NCBI RefSeq assembly: GCF_003429665.1
Contig: NZ_QUWK01000001.1
Coordinates: 270,156-334,155 of the forward strand
Source of the DNA: Sphaerochaeta halotolerans
GTDB lineage: Bacteria > Spirochaetota > Spirochaetia > Sphaerochaetales > Sphaerochaetaceae
Reading direction: 5' to 3'
DNA length: 64,000 bases
The position numbers were made by a program, and so were the translations under genes. The notes under the pieces are model-generated. The model worked only from the letters and a program-made list of their open reading frames with translations. It was not told where the DNA came from and did not search any database. Each line of letters begins with the position of its first letter. Within the stretch, counting starts at the first letter, position 1. This document shows, piece by piece, positions 16,848 through 25,416 of the stretch.

Positions 16848-17375
16848 ATGAACTATTACTTCATTGCTTGCAGGACAGGACGAGAGGAGTATGTGAAGGC
16901 TCATTTGCTCAAATTCTTTAGTCGAGAACTTGAGGAAGATGAGGTGATGGCCTTCATTCCCATGCGCCGGATGATTGACCGACGGAAGGGAAAGAAGATC
17001 ATGACTGACCATCCAATCCTTCCTGGGTATCTTTTACTCTCCAGTGAGATTTCCCTCCAGGACTTTAGCCGAGATGTGCTCAAGCTTCCCGGTTGTTATG
17101 GTTTCTTGAAAAACCTAAACAAGACCATTGAGCTTCAAGGCCCAGACTACGAGTATGCTGCCTGGATCATGCACAACAAGGGAACCATCACATCATCGAA
17201 GGTAGTATATAAGAAAGGAGAGCCGATCAGAATTATTGAAGGTCCGATGAAGGACTTCATGGGTACGATCGTGAAGGTCGATTATCGTCATAGTAGGGTC
17301 ATGGTCGAATTCCAGTTTGCAGAGGTGGTTAGAAGGGTAAGCATGCCTGTTGAGTTTGTGGAAGTGAGTAGGTAG
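16848..17375 (+). CDS. loaP: LoaP-type NusG paralogue (processive antiterminator)
   Basis: A 175-aa protein with an N-terminal NGN domain starting MNYYFIACRTGREEYVKAHL, including PGYLLLSSE and GCYGFLKN, and a C-terminal KOW domain with GEPIRIIEGPMKDFMGTIVKVDYRHSRVMVEFQF. NusG paralogues of this size beside polysaccharide genes (LoaP, RfaH, UpxY) bind RNA polymerase and suppress termination within long operons. LoaP is known to recognise an RNA hairpin in the target leader. Here the next gene, a CapD-like dehydratase, follows after a 146-bp leader containing a hairpin (17444-17490). LoaP is preferred over RfaH from the lineage and gene context. It is separate from housekeeping NusG. Confidence 0.82.
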   Translation: MNYYFIACRTGREEYVKAHLLKFFSRELEEDEVMAFIPMRRMIDRRKGKKIMTDHPILPGYLLLSSEISLQDFSRDVLKLPGCYGFLKNLNKTIELQGPDYEYAAWIMHNKGTITSSKVVYKKGEPIRIIEGPMKDFMGTIVKVDYRHSRVMVEFQFAEVVRRVSMPVEFVEVSR

Positions 17376-17443
17376 GCAAAGAGAGCGTTTTCTGTACGAT
17401 TCATTTACAGGGCATGATTGGCATGGTATAGTAGCGCTACCTG

Positions 17444-17490
17444 AGCTCCTGTGTCACAAGGATATTGTGCTACACATTCTGCATGGGAGC
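17444..17490 (+). promoter_or_regulatory. Leader hairpin, candidate LoaP-recognition element
   Basis: GTGTCACAA (17451-17459) and TTGTG-CT-ACAC (17465-17475) form a stem with loop GGATA and a 2-nt bulge. It is enclosed by GCTCC (17444-17448) and GGAGC (17486-17490). It sits in the untranslated leader between loaP and the capD-like gene, about 30 nt before the start codon. LoaP is known to act through a leader hairpin; a match of this hairpin to that element is inference. Confidence 0.45.
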
Positions 17491-17521
17491 AGAAAAAGAT
17501 ACAGACCAGGGGTGATAGTCC

Positions 17522-19339
17522 ATGAGTGAATTGGTGAAGAGTCGTTATTTGCGCTGGGTTGTCCTGATGGCAATGGATGCAGTGCTCTTGTTGCTTGCAG
17601 GTTTCTTGGCTTCTTGGGTGGTATTTCAAACACTGCCATTCAATTTCGACTCTTTCATTTACTTCAATATCCTTGCCACCATCTTTCTTCTCTTTGCTGT
17701 TCGTTTTTACCACATTAGAATTAGTGAGAGCTCCCTCGACCTGCTCGGCCGAGGTTTAACTGCGTTTATCCCAGTAACCATCCTCGGGATACTCCTGATT
17801 GGTTTCTATCTCGGCTTTCATAGTGATTTGATCCCATTCATAGTCAGTGCCGATATTTTTGGGTTTCTCTTGGTGATGGGTTCGCGTGTTTTGTATCGCA
17901 CTGTCCTAGTGTATCGAAACAAGCAGAGCAACAACCAACACCCTCGTGCAGTCATCTATGGTGCAGGGGAGCTGGGTAATACTCTGGTTCGTCAGTATCA
18001 GAAAGGAAAGCTTCCCTACCATATTGTGGGGTTCGTGGATGATGAGATCCAACTGCATGGCACCTACATGCTTGGGGTGAAAGTCTACGGGAGTGTACAG
18101 GAGTTGCCCCAGGTTCTTCAGAACCTGAAAGCCAAGACCTTGATCATTGCCATTACCCAGATTGATCAGGAGCGAATGCTTCTTGCCGTCGATGCAGCAA
18201 AAGAAGTGGGGTGTGATATTAAAGTAATTCCTTCCCTTTTTGAGATGCAGGAGGGACAGAAAGAGCTGGACCTCAGAAACCTAGACTATGCAGACCTTCT
18301 TGGTCGCCCCCTGATCAGCATCGACAAGGAGCCGATCAGACAGATGGTCCGGGGAAAACGTGTCCTGGTTACCGGAGCCGGTGGGAGTATCGGCAGCGAG
18401 ATCTGCCGCCAGTTGCTTACCTACGGTCCTGAGCAACTCCTACTGCTCGATGTTGATGAGACAGAGCTCCATGACCTCTCCTTACGGCTGCACAACTACC
18501 AGAGGGAGTGGAGTGAACTTGTCATTCCCATTGTCTGTGATATCAAGAACCGAAAGAAGATTGACCGCATCATGACGCAGTACAGACCACAGTTGGTATT
18601 CCACGCTGCCGCATACAAGCATGTGCCGCTTCAGGAGCTGTATCCAGAAGAAGCCATTACCACCAATATCAATGGCTCCTATGCAGTGCTTAAAAGTGCC
18701 AAGGAGCATCAGGTTGAGAAAGTGGTAGTCATCTCCACTGACAAGGCGGTGAACCCGACCAATGTGATGGGAGCTACCAAGCGGGTGGTTGAGTTGATGG
18801 CCGGTATGCTCAACAGCAAGGAAACCGAGATTGTTTGTGTAAGGTTTGGGAATGTCCTAGGAAGCCGGGGAAGCATGCTTCCCCTCTTCATAGATCAGAT
18901 CAAGGCAGGAGTTCCCATTACGGTCACCCATAGGGACATAATCCGCTACTTCATGGCCATTCCTGAGGCAGTAGGCTTGGTATTCAAGGCAGCCAGCATG
19001 GCAAAAGGTGGAGAGGTGATGGTCTTGGATATGGGTCAGCCGGTCAAGATCTATGACTTCGCAGAGAAGTTGGTGAAGTACTATGGGGATAGCAGAAGCC
19101 AAGTCATTGTCACCGGGCTTAGACCGGGTGAGAAGCTTTATGAGGAACTCCTTGCCAATAAGGACACCACCATTCCTACCGAGGAGAAGCTGGTGTTCAA
19201 GGCAAAGGTAAACAACCATACCATCAGTGAACTCTCCTTCCTCAATCACTATCTTACTGCCTTTGAGAAAAGTACTCCCGAAGAGATGCTGAAGATGCTT
19301 CATGAACTGGTTCCGGAGTTCAAGGGCCCAAAGATGTAG
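17522..19339 (+). CDS. CapD/WbpM/FlaA1-type UDP-sugar 4,6-dehydratase
   Basis: A 605-aa protein. Four hydrophobic spans fill residues ~12-130. A first Rossmann-like region contains AVIYGAGELGNTLVRQY; the catalytic SDR domain begins at VLVTGAGGSIGSEICRQL (about 280). STDKAVNPTNVMGATKR carries the variant catalytic motif (S-T-D-K with M in place of the usual tyrosine) known for this membrane dehydratase group. Later come RFGNVLGSRGSMLPLF and LRPGEKLYEELL. The family makes UDP-4-keto-6-deoxyhexoses, feeding bacillosamine or QuiNAc/FucNAc synthesis for surface glycans. It is the only complete gene in the presumed LoaP-controlled transcript; decayed DNA follows. Confidence 0.9.
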   Translation: MSELVKSRYLRWVVLMAMDAVLLLLAGFLASWVVFQTLPFNFDSFIYFNILATIFLLFAVRFYHIRISESSLDLLGRGLTAFIPVTILGILLIGFYLGFHSDLIPFIVSADIFGFLLVMGSRVLYRTVLVYRNKQSNNQHPRAVIYGAGELGNTLVRQYQKGKLPYHIVGFVDDEIQLHGTYMLGVKVYGSVQELPQVLQNLKAKTLIIAITQIDQERMLLAVDAAKEVGCDIKVIPSLFEMQEGQKELDLRNLDYADLLGRPLISIDKEPIRQMVRGKRVLVTGAGGSIGSEICRQLLTYGPEQLLLLDVDETELHDLSLRLHNYQREWSELVIPIVCDIKNRKKIDRIMTQYRPQLVFHAAAYKHVPLQELYPEEAITTNINGSYAVLKSAKEHQVEKVVVISTDKAVNPTNVMGATKRVVELMAGMLNSKETEIVCVRFGNVLGSRGSMLPLFIDQIKAGVPITVTHRDIIRYFMAIPEAVGLVFKAASMAKGGEVMVLDMGQPVKIYDFAEKLVKYYGDSRSQVIVTGLRPGEKLYEELLANKDTTIPTEEKLVFKAKVNNHTISELSFLNHYLTAFEKSTPEEMLKMLHELVPEFKGPKM

Positions 19340-19452
19340 GGTGTTATGCAATAAGACTGTAACAGAATCTCAATCTTGTGGAACTGCACATGCTCTTCTA
19401 CAAAGCAGGTAGACCCAAGTATTTAAGAGGGTATGTGTAGCAGTGGGGAGTT

Positions 19453-19645
19453 CTCTGAAGACCAAGTATATGCACTGGATTGGGGGATGACGTTTCTCTT
19501 GGTTCCCCTGTAGCACAATACCACCTTACAGAGCTTGCTACGATGCCCAGAAGATGGTGGAATGCTATCATTTGGATTTCCCCAGGGATTCAGTGAATGC
19601 TTTGAAGGAAATTGTTCAGGAAGTGGTCTTGCAAGTCCGAAGATA
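19453..19645 (+). pseudogene. AbiEi/AbiEii fossil (second, decayed copy)
   Basis: About 190 bp are clearly homologous to 38763-38965. They share CTGAAGACCAAGTATATGCA, the TACCACCTTACAGA segment and GGGATTC(A/G)GTGAATGCTTTGAAGGAAATTGTTCAGGAAGTGGTCTT. In this copy a TAG interrupts the AbiEi end, and about 30 bp spanning the AbiEi stop and AbiEii start are missing. Past 19625 it extends slightly further into the AbiEii-like frame (VRRYQLVSRVAR) before a stop. It is a dead piece of a type IV toxin-antitoxin locus. The rest of 19340-20050 contains no convincing gene. Confidence 0.75.
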
Positions 19646-20050
19646 CCAGCTAGTTTCTCGTGTAGCAAGATGAAAGGAGAAAAAGATTTTTCCGTTTCAA
19701 AATCTGTCTTGACTATCCATTCCACCTTAGATTATTTTTCATTTGTCTATGAGTTGCTTGATAAGAATGATAGATCAGAAAATACCTTGTCAAATAGAGA
19801 AAAGTTTTCATGGGGGTTGCCGAAGTTTGTTGAGGTCTGAGCGTGGGACATGACTTTGGGAGCCAGTCGAGAGAGATGTAGCAGAGGAAGAGGTTGCTGT
19901 CTGACTCTGTTTAGTTGTAGCAAATTTTTAATAATATTATACATTATGGTAGGTTATTGGATATTCTTCTAGCTTACCCCGGGATTTGTAATAACAACTC
20001 ATCGAGGGATACTTGGAAGCTACAATAGGTAGTGAAGGATACTAAAAAAG

Positions 20051-20863
20051 GTGATAGCATTGCATTTGCCGATTTATCTATTACCTGTGGCAGGGCTTGT
20101 CATAGGGATTCTGATTTCTTTAATGGGTGGAGGTGGAGGAATATTTTATGTTGGGATGCTGACAGGATTGTTTGCTGTTTCCATGGATCAGGCTGTGTCT
20201 GTATCTCTTGCAACAATTATCCCGACAACCCTTGCTGCTTCAATAAGTCACTATAGGGCAGGAAATGTAAAGCCAAAAATAGGATTTCTCCTGGTAGCAG
20301 GCGGAGTTATTGGAGTAGCTGCAGGTTCTTATCTTGTTACCATTATTCCCCTAAAAGTTCTTAAAATAATATTTGGGGTCTTTCTTCTTGTCATGGGAGC
20401 CGGAATGGTGATATCGAGAAAGAAAAAGCAAGTCAAAGAAGAAATATCAGAAAGCGAACAACTCTTAGAAGCTGACGCTCATGGAAGTAAGCCTATTTCA
20501 AAGCTTCTTATAGTAAAAGGCTCGGTATTTGGACTACTTGGCGGGCTAATGTCAGGTATGCTCGGTGCAAGCGGCACACCTCCAATCCTTGCAGGTCTGT
20601 ATAGTATGGGTCTTTCCTCTTTGGAGGTAGTGGGTACATCAGTCATGGTGCTATTTTTTATAGCTGTTACAGGAGTGATAACCCATAGTGCATTTGGAAC
20701 TCTGAATTGGCTACTGGTGATCTTGCTTGCATCCGGCACGATAACCGGTGCATTCCTTGGGCCTTTGTTGGGTAAGCGGATAGACAAAAAAGCTTTGGAA
20801 AAGTTTTATGGCCCGTTTTTTATTGTATTCATTATGGTAATGGCAATTTCAATGTTCTTCTAA
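20051..20863 (+). CDS. TauE/SafE-family (DUF81) membrane exporter
   Basis: A 270-aa protein with about eight membrane spans in two repeats: GILISLMGGGGGIFYVGML in the first half and GLLGGLMSGMLGASGTPPILAGL in the second, the glycine-rich signature of TauE/SafE. A charged cytoplasmic loop (RKKKQVKEEISESEQLLEADAHG) joins them. The family exports sulfite, sulfoacetate and other organosulfur or carboxylate anions; the substrate here is unknown. The start is GTG 20051, with only AAGGA further upstream as a ribosome site. The gene stands alone among decayed elements. Confidence 0.85.
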   Translation: MIALHLPIYLLPVAGLVIGILISLMGGGGGIFYVGMLTGLFAVSMDQAVSVSLATIIPTTLAASISHYRAGNVKPKIGFLLVAGGVIGVAAGSYLVTIIPLKVLKIIFGVFLLVMGAGMVISRKKKQVKEEISESEQLLEADAHGSKPISKLLIVKGSVFGLLGGLMSGMLGASGTPPILAGLYSMGLSSLEVVGTSVMVLFFIAVTGVITHSAFGTLNWLLVILLASGTITGAFLGPLLGKRIDKKALEKFYGPFFIVFIMVMAISMFF

Positions 20864-20970
20864 AAGTTTGCTATAGTTGACAAGGTAGGTTTTGCAACCC
20901 AATATGTCACATAATCTTTTTCAGGTCACATGGTCTCGGCCAGGTATGATTGATTACTGCTTTTCGAACT

Positions 20971-21001
20971 TTGACAAATATAAGCCAATGGCGTATATAA
21001 T
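20971..21001 (+). promoter_or_regulatory. Promoter of the broken RelE-type toxin operon
   Basis: TTGACA (20971-20976), a 17-bp spacer and TATATA (20994-20999), overlapping TATAAT (20996-21001). This is the cleanest sigma-70-type promoter in the window. It lies only 7 bp before the pseudogene start at 21008, so the mRNA would have almost no leader. It could still drive the intact downstream antitoxin gene. Confidence 0.6.
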
Positions 21002-21007
21002 AACCAT

Positions 21008-21478
21008 ATGGAATTCATCGAAACGAGTATATTAGCAAGCAAATTCAAGAATTCCTTGACGATGAATCTTATAGAGAATTGTAAAAACAGCAGGTTTATA
21101 GACCTGATGCTGGGGCTGTAATACCTGGGGCTGGAGGGCTGAGAAAAATTCGATGGTCAGGGAGTGGTCGTGGCAAACGTGGTGGTATACGGGTAATTTA
21201 TTCCCCAATGGAGCGAGAGGAAAGGAATCAGCATGATGGTTCCTCTCCCGAGCGAGTGCAGGGAAAGCAAGGTGAGATACCCCGTCCCTTGGGGTGGAAA
21301 AGGAGGCAACGCCTCTTGAGTCCAGGGCTTGTCCTGGGGTATTGATACCTTTCATTACCATATCCATTCTGATGGACAGTTTCTGTTGTTGTATGCCTAT
21401 GCAAAGAACGTTACAGAGAACATAACAGAAGCACAATTGCAGAAGCTCTCGGCATTGGTTAGGAAGGAGCTAGTATGA
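21008..21478 (+). pseudogene. RelE/HigB-type toxin, frameshifted and interrupted
   Basis: Piecing frames together gives a typical RelE-like toxin: MEFIETS, then after a shift QIQEFLDDESYREL, a TAA codon, then [36 protein letters not shown]. Here the 151-bp element inserts, after which YHIHSDGQFLLLYAYAKNVTENITEAQLQKLSALVRKELV ends in TGA. Three independent lesions (one frameshift, one nonsense codon, one insertion) make it certainly non-functional. Its stop overlaps the antitoxin start as ATGA, the original operon layout. The antitoxin remains intact. Confidence 0.85.
21200..21356. mobile_element. 151-bp structured insertion element, copy 1
   Basis: The element proper spans 21203-21353 and begins CCCCAATGGAGCG and ends GATACCTTTC, flanked by ATT on both sides (a 3-bp target duplication). 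Removing it and one ATT restores the toxin reading frame (VIYYHI). It contains successive hairpins: GAGAGGAA/TTCCTCTC, CCCC/GGGG, GAGGC-AAC-GCCTC, CCAGG/CCTGG and GGTAT-TG-ATACC. No terminal inverted repeats or protein were found. Copy 2 lies at 47673-47822, also flanked by ATT. Confidence 0.8.
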
Positions 21479-21765
21479 ACGAGAAAGATTTTGAATTGTT
21501 GGTAGAGAGTATACAAGAAGGTGGAAAAATCCTGCGAAAGGAAAAAGAGCCTGCCCGTACTTTTGTATTCTCACCACCTGATATAAAAGGTATACGTAAA
21601 AACGTAAAGGCAACACAAATTGAATTTGCCTCAATGATTGGCGTCAGTGTAGCTATACTAAGGAATTGGGAACAGGGTAGGAGAACTCCAGAGGGGTCTG
21701 CTTTGGCCCTTCTAAAAGTAGCATCCGAGGATCCTCAATATATCAAGAAAATTCTGAACCGGTAA
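21475..21765 (+). CDS. HigA-type XRE antitoxin (orphaned)
   Basis: A 96-aa protein. The first 40 residues are linker and toxin-binding region; residues ~42-95 are a helix-turn-helix (RKNVKATQIEFASMIGVSVAILRNWEQGRRTPEGSALALLKVA), typical of MqsA/HigA antitoxins encoded downstream of RelE-like toxins. It keeps an open frame and start, although its toxin is dead. A hairpin with CCCAA/TTGGG and TTT (21773-21795) follows as terminator. It could now act as a stand-alone repressor or protect against related toxins. Confidence 0.85.
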   Translation: MNEKDFELLVESIQEGGKILRKEKEPARTFVFSPPDIKGIRKNVKATQIEFASMIGVSVAILRNWEQGRRTPEGSALALLKVASEDPQYIKKILNR

Positions 21766-21941
21766 AAAAGATCCCAAGAGCTGCTTTTTGGGTTTATAGG
21801 TCTAGTGAAAGTACATAAGAGTAAAATGTAATTTCTGCCGTTTCATTCCTTCTGAAGCAGTACCTAAAGTCCTCCGTAATTCAGAGCATTTTCCATGGCA
21901 AGAAACCAGACAGAAGTAAAGAATTGTAGTAACCTTATTGT

Positions 21942-22489
21942 ATGAAAACAAACATGCGTTCCTTCATGGTTTTGCTTGTTCTACTTGCCTCTCTTTTCAC
22001 ACCCTTGTTTGCAGAGGGAAGCGAGTATTCCCAGGCATTGGGAGTCCAGGTTGGGCGCTTGGCCGGGGTTGGTATAAGTTACCAGCGATGGCAGGAGCAC
22101 ATTGGCTACCAAGTAGCTGGTGGTTTGCTGTACCACCCAGAGATGGAGTATGGCAATGACCAACTGGTCTATAACATCGGGTTTGAGTTGCAATACCCCT
22201 TGGTGTACCACGAAGTGAACTCCTCTCTTGCCGGAACGCTTTATTTCGTAGGGGGAGTACACCACCAAGGGTATAGGAAGCAAAACTTACTTCAGCTGAC
22301 CCTGACGTATATAGTGCTGGACCTCTCATCCTCAACTTGGGCATTGGAGGCGGAATAGGCGTCGAGACCATCCTCTTCAAACATTTTGCTATCAGTACTG
22401 AATTTGTCTATATGGGTATGTATGAGCTCAACACCTCCACGCTTAATGTGGATATGTATCCTCAGGTAAGCCTCAGGTATCGGTTCTAA
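21942..22489 (+). pseudogene. Small outer-membrane beta-barrel protein, frameshifted
   Basis: A signal peptide (SFMVLLVLLASLFTPLFAEGS) opens a protein with alternating strands (VQVGRLAGVGISYQRW, YNIGFELQYPLVYH, GTLYFVGGVHHQGY). Around 22280-22292 (a run of four A) the frame shifts by one. The continuing frame reads SADPDVYSAGPLILNLGIGGGIGVETI and ends PQVSLRYRF, with the terminal phenylalanine typical of outer-membrane proteins. As given, translation stops at 22358. A real mutation or a base error are both possible; the downstream half looks fully conserved. Confidence 0.75.
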
Positions 22490-22513
22490 TTCCTAAATAC
22501 TAATGCAACGTGA

Positions 22514-22526
22514 GTGTTGCTAACAC
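22514..22526. promoter_or_regulatory. Inverted repeat before the LacI-type regulator
   Basis: GTGTT-GCT-AACAC is a perfect 13-bp inverted repeat about 50 bp before the regulator's start, overlapping a possible -35 (TTGCTA) with CATACT about 18 bp downstream. It is a plausible autoregulatory operator. Confidence 0.45.
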
Positions 22527-22574
22527 GCAAGAAAGCCGTACCATACTCTCCGTAAAAATGGTACACTGGCCTAC

Positions 22575-23576
22575 ATGGAAAAGCTTGTAGGAAGAGCTGA
22601 CGTTGCAAAGGCAGCAGGGGTATCTGAGTCCACGGTCTCCCGTGCACTCAACGATTCCCCCCTTATCAGCGACAAGATCAAGAAGAAGGTACGTTTGGCC
22701 GCAGAACAGCTGGGCTATGTGCCCTCACGTACTGCTACGCTCTTTGCAAGCAATAGAAGCTTTGCCATTGGCTTTGTTGTTCCCTACTACAAGAAGATTT
22801 TACCCTTCACCCGTTCTTACTTTCCTGCATTGCTGGATGGGTTGTTGCTTGGAGCACTGCAGTACAACTACAATGTTGGCATCGTCTTTGAGAACTATCT
22901 GGGCAAGTACCGTAGTTACCGGGACCTCATTACCAGCCATAGCTATGATGGTTTGATCTTCGCTATCACCAAGGACCAGTTTCCTGAGATTGACCCTCTC
23001 ATCGAGCACGACCTTCCCTTTGTACTGGTGAACAACTACCAAGAGGGTGCCGCAAGTATCTATGCACGTCCTGATGAGGGAATGAGGAAGGCCTTTGCCC
23101 ATGCCCATGAGCTCGGACACCACCACATCGGGTATGTGACCGGAGACCTTCAGTTCAAGAATGGTAAGGATAGGCTCCAAGCATTTGAAGAACTTGCCTC
23201 CCACTACCACCTACAGACAACCATTGTTGAAGGAAACTTCTCCAGAAACTCAGGCTTCAATGCCTTTAGGCAGTTCGGGAGAAAGGAGTCATTGGTTATG
23301 ACTGCCAGTGACCGGCAGGCCTTCGGCTTCCTGCAGGCCTGTAGTGAGCACTCCAAGAAAGTTCCCCAGGACATCTCTCTTATTGGATACGACAACTTCC
23401 AGCCGGCGGGTACCAGTACTCCTCCCTTGACTACTGTCGACCATCCGATCATGCAGATGGGAAGTGAGGCAGTACAGATGTTGGTCAACATGATCGAGCA
23501 CGGGAAAGCAGCAGAACAAAGATGGGCAGAGACCGGATTTGTGGTTCGAAAGTCCACCCGACCCCTGGGAGAATGA
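22575..23576 (+). CDS. LacI-family transcriptional regulator
   Basis: A 333-aa protein. The N terminus has the LacI helix-turn-helix and hinge: RADVAKAAGVSESTVSRALNDSPLISDKIKKKVRLAAEQLGYVPS. The remainder is a periplasmic-binding-protein-like sensor with IGFVVPYY, YDGLIFAITK, LGHHHIGYVTGD and ISLIGYDNF. It should bind a sugar or sugar derivative and control the adjacent oxidoreductase/isomerase/ABC locus. It is the first gene of that locus, one base before the first oxidoreductase start. CACGTG-containing sites before 25484 are candidate targets. The effector is unknown. Confidence 0.92.
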   Translation: MEKLVGRADVAKAAGVSESTVSRALNDSPLISDKIKKKVRLAAEQLGYVPSRTATLFASNRSFAIGFVVPYYKKILPFTRSYFPALLDGLLLGALQYNYNVGIVFENYLGKYRSYRDLITSHSYDGLIFAITKDQFPEIDPLIEHDLPFVLVNNYQEGAASIYARPDEGMRKAFAHAHELGHHHIGYVTGDLQFKNGKDRLQAFEELASHYHLQTTIVEGNFSRNSGFNAFRQFGRKESLVMTASDRQAFGFLQACSEHSKKVPQDISLIGYDNFQPAGTSTPPLTTVDHPIMQMGSEAVQMLVNMIEHGKAAEQRWAETGFVVRKSTRPLGE

Positions 23577-24533
23577 ATGATGAAACTTGTCATAGTGGGA
23601 TGTGGAGGAATGGGGACGTACCAAGCCCAGAAATTTCGGGCCCTCGGAGCCCAGATTGTAGGCGCGATCGATCACAACGAGGAGCACCTGGGGCGTTTCT
23701 GTGAAACCTTTGAAGTGGAAGAGAGCTACAGCAATCTGGATATGATCTCCTCCTTCTCTCTTAGGGCTGATGCCCTGAGTTGCTGTCTCCCTGACTGTTT
23801 TCACGTTTTCTGCTGTGAGGCAGCGGTGAGAGCAAATCTGGCAGTGTTCTGCGAAAAACCGCTCACCTCAACCCAAGAAGAGGCTGATTTGTTGGCAAGG
23901 CTCCCAAAAAAACACCCATTCATGGTGAATTTTTCAAAACGACATATCCCTGCACTCTCTGCAGTCCAGGGAGTCCTTTCTCGTGGTGTGCTTGGGAAAA
24001 TCGAGCATATTCAGATTTCCTACCTGCAAAGCTGGTATAAGAGCCATATCTGGGGAGACCCAGAGGAGGTCTCTCGCTGGAAATGGAGATTGCTGCCTGC
24101 CTATAATCTGGGTGGTTGTCTCTCTGACCTCGGTAGCCACCTGATTGATATCCTCTTTCTTCTTTTTGGAACAGTCCGCTATGAAAAAAAGACTCATGAG
24201 GTCACCACACCAGCCTTGGTTGAATATGGGGCTTTGTTGCGTGTAGGGAACAACATCCCTTGCACGCTGCACTGTTCCTACCAAGATCCAGAGTGGGATG
24301 ACTCCTTGCAACTGACCATACAGGGTAGTGAAGCTACTCTCACTATGAATACCTCACTCGATAGGAAGCAGGTGACTCTTACCACGAAGGACGGTATTTC
24401 TACAAAGGTGGAAGGAATACCGTCTGTTTCCACCTATCAGAGGTTCTTCAACGCTGTCAGGAGCATGACAACTGTAACCCCTGCGTTTGAAGATGGGTAT
24501 AGGGTACAACAACTCTTGGAGGTAATGCGATGA
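23577..24533 (+). CDS. Gfo/Idh/MocA-family oxidoreductase (first)
   Basis: A 318-aa NAD(P)-dependent dehydrogenase. Residues 3-30 form the Rossmann motif KLVIVGCGGMGTYQAQKFRALG. VFCEKPLTSTQEEADLLA carries the conserved E-K-P motif with the catalytic lysine, and LSDLGSHLIDILFLLFG supplies the usual aspartate/histidine of the active site. Such enzymes oxidise hydroxyl groups on sugars, inositols or glycosides. Its start lies directly after the LacI stop and its stop overlaps the isomerase start (ATGA), so the three are translationally coupled. Confidence 0.88.
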   Translation: MMKLVIVGCGGMGTYQAQKFRALGAQIVGAIDHNEEHLGRFCETFEVEESYSNLDMISSFSLRADALSCCLPDCFHVFCCEAAVRANLAVFCEKPLTSTQEEADLLARLPKKHPFMVNFSKRHIPALSAVQGVLSRGVLGKIEHIQISYLQSWYKSHIWGDPEEVSRWKWRLLPAYNLGGCLSDLGSHLIDILFLLFGTVRYEKKTHEVTTPALVEYGALLRVGNNIPCTLHCSYQDPEWDDSLQLTIQGSEATLTMNTSLDRKQVTLTTKDGISTKVEGIPSVSTYQRFFNAVRSMTTVTPAFEDGYRVQQLLEVMR

Positions 24534-25369
24534 GGAACATACAGCTCGGAGCTTTGCTATATGCCTCAGAGGTGAACAATGAGCATCTCGAAACGCTGAA
24601 AGAAATGGGCTTTGAAACAATCAGCATCTGCTTCTGGGAAACCCTAGGGGAAACCGATTTTGCCAGTCTTGCACGTTGTGTAGGGGAAGCAGGGCTACCT
24701 GTTACTGCTCTTTCCCTCTGGGGCAACCCGCTTGCAAATGAAGAGGTACGCCAGGGATTAACAACCCTCATTGATCAAGCTTATCGGTTCGGGAATCCGT
24801 TTGTAACGGGCTTTGCCGGGCGTGTCCCTGCTGGGAGCGTTGATGCATCGTTGCCCAAGTTCAAGGAAGTGTTCAGCGAATTGCTGGAACAGATTTATCG
24901 CCATAATTGCAGGGGATTGCTCTTGGAGAACTGCAGGATGGGAGATCTCTGGAAACGGGGTGCCTGGAATATTGCAATCAATGATGCGGCGTGGTCTCTA
25001 ATCTTCAATACCCTTGATGATCCCCTCCTTGGACTTGAGTGGGAGCCATGTCACCAGGTGGAGGCATTGGTCGAACCACTTGCTCAACTGACACGTTGGA
25101 AAGCAAAGGTGCTACATGTACATGGCAAGGATGCTCATGTGGATGCTACCTTGCTCAGTGAGATCGGCCTGTATGCTCCCAATAAGGCCATCAAGCCTAC
25201 GCTGCCTGGTTTTGGCGATACCGACTGGAGGTCCTTGATGCAGATTCTCCATGAGGGAGGCTACCAGGGTAGCATCGACATAGAGGCTGGAGGACCCTCC
25301 TTTTTTGCCAATTTTGAGGAGACAGTAGCTTCTCTCGCCTATCTCAAGGAGTGTCGCAGGAGCTTGTAA
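24530..25369 (+). CDS. TIM-barrel sugar phosphate isomerase/epimerase-like protein (first)
   Basis: A 279-aa protein of the AP-endonuclease-2-like (xylose isomerase-type) superfamily. Metal-binding residues appear in LLLENCRMGDLW (glutamate), LGLEWEPCHQVEAL (in place of the usual D-x-x-H), VLHVHGKDAHVD and IDIEAGGPSF. Members isomerise or epimerise sugars; some recently studied ones act on 3-keto-glycosides made by Gfo/Idh enzymes. Pairing with the oxidoreductase by ATGA overlap supports a two-step conversion of one substrate. Confidence 0.85.
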   Translation: MRNIQLGALLYASEVNNEHLETLKEMGFETISICFWETLGETDFASLARCVGEAGLPVTALSLWGNPLANEEVRQGLTTLIDQAYRFGNPFVTGFAGRVPAGSVDASLPKFKEVFSELLEQIYRHNCRGLLLENCRMGDLWKRGAWNIAINDAAWSLIFNTLDDPLLGLEWEPCHQVEALVEPLAQLTRWKAKVLHVHGKDAHVDATLLSEIGLYAPNKAIKPTLPGFGDTDWRSLMQILHEGGYQGSIDIEAGGPSFFANFEETVASLAYLKECRRSL

Positions 25370-25385
25370 TAGTCGGTATTGTCCC

Positions 25386-25413
25386 TTGCAAAACTCAGAA
25401 TACATGGTACGAT
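25386..25413 (+). promoter_or_regulatory. Promoter of the ABC/oxidoreductase operon
   Basis: TTGCAA (25386-25391), a 16-bp spacer and TACGAT (25408-25413), followed immediately by CACGTG-like sites. A good sigma-70-type candidate driving the five genes from 25484. Confidence 0.5.
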
Positions 25414-25416
25414 TAT

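Noticed and set aside
19535..19840. A 101-aa plus-strand open frame
   Set aside because: Overlaps the AbiE fossil in the wrong frame; no product-like features.
21032..21436. Minus-strand open frame with a PLAPLGN-type peptide, similar to part of another at 47454-48146
   Set aside because: Both are translations of the 151-bp structured element, not genes.
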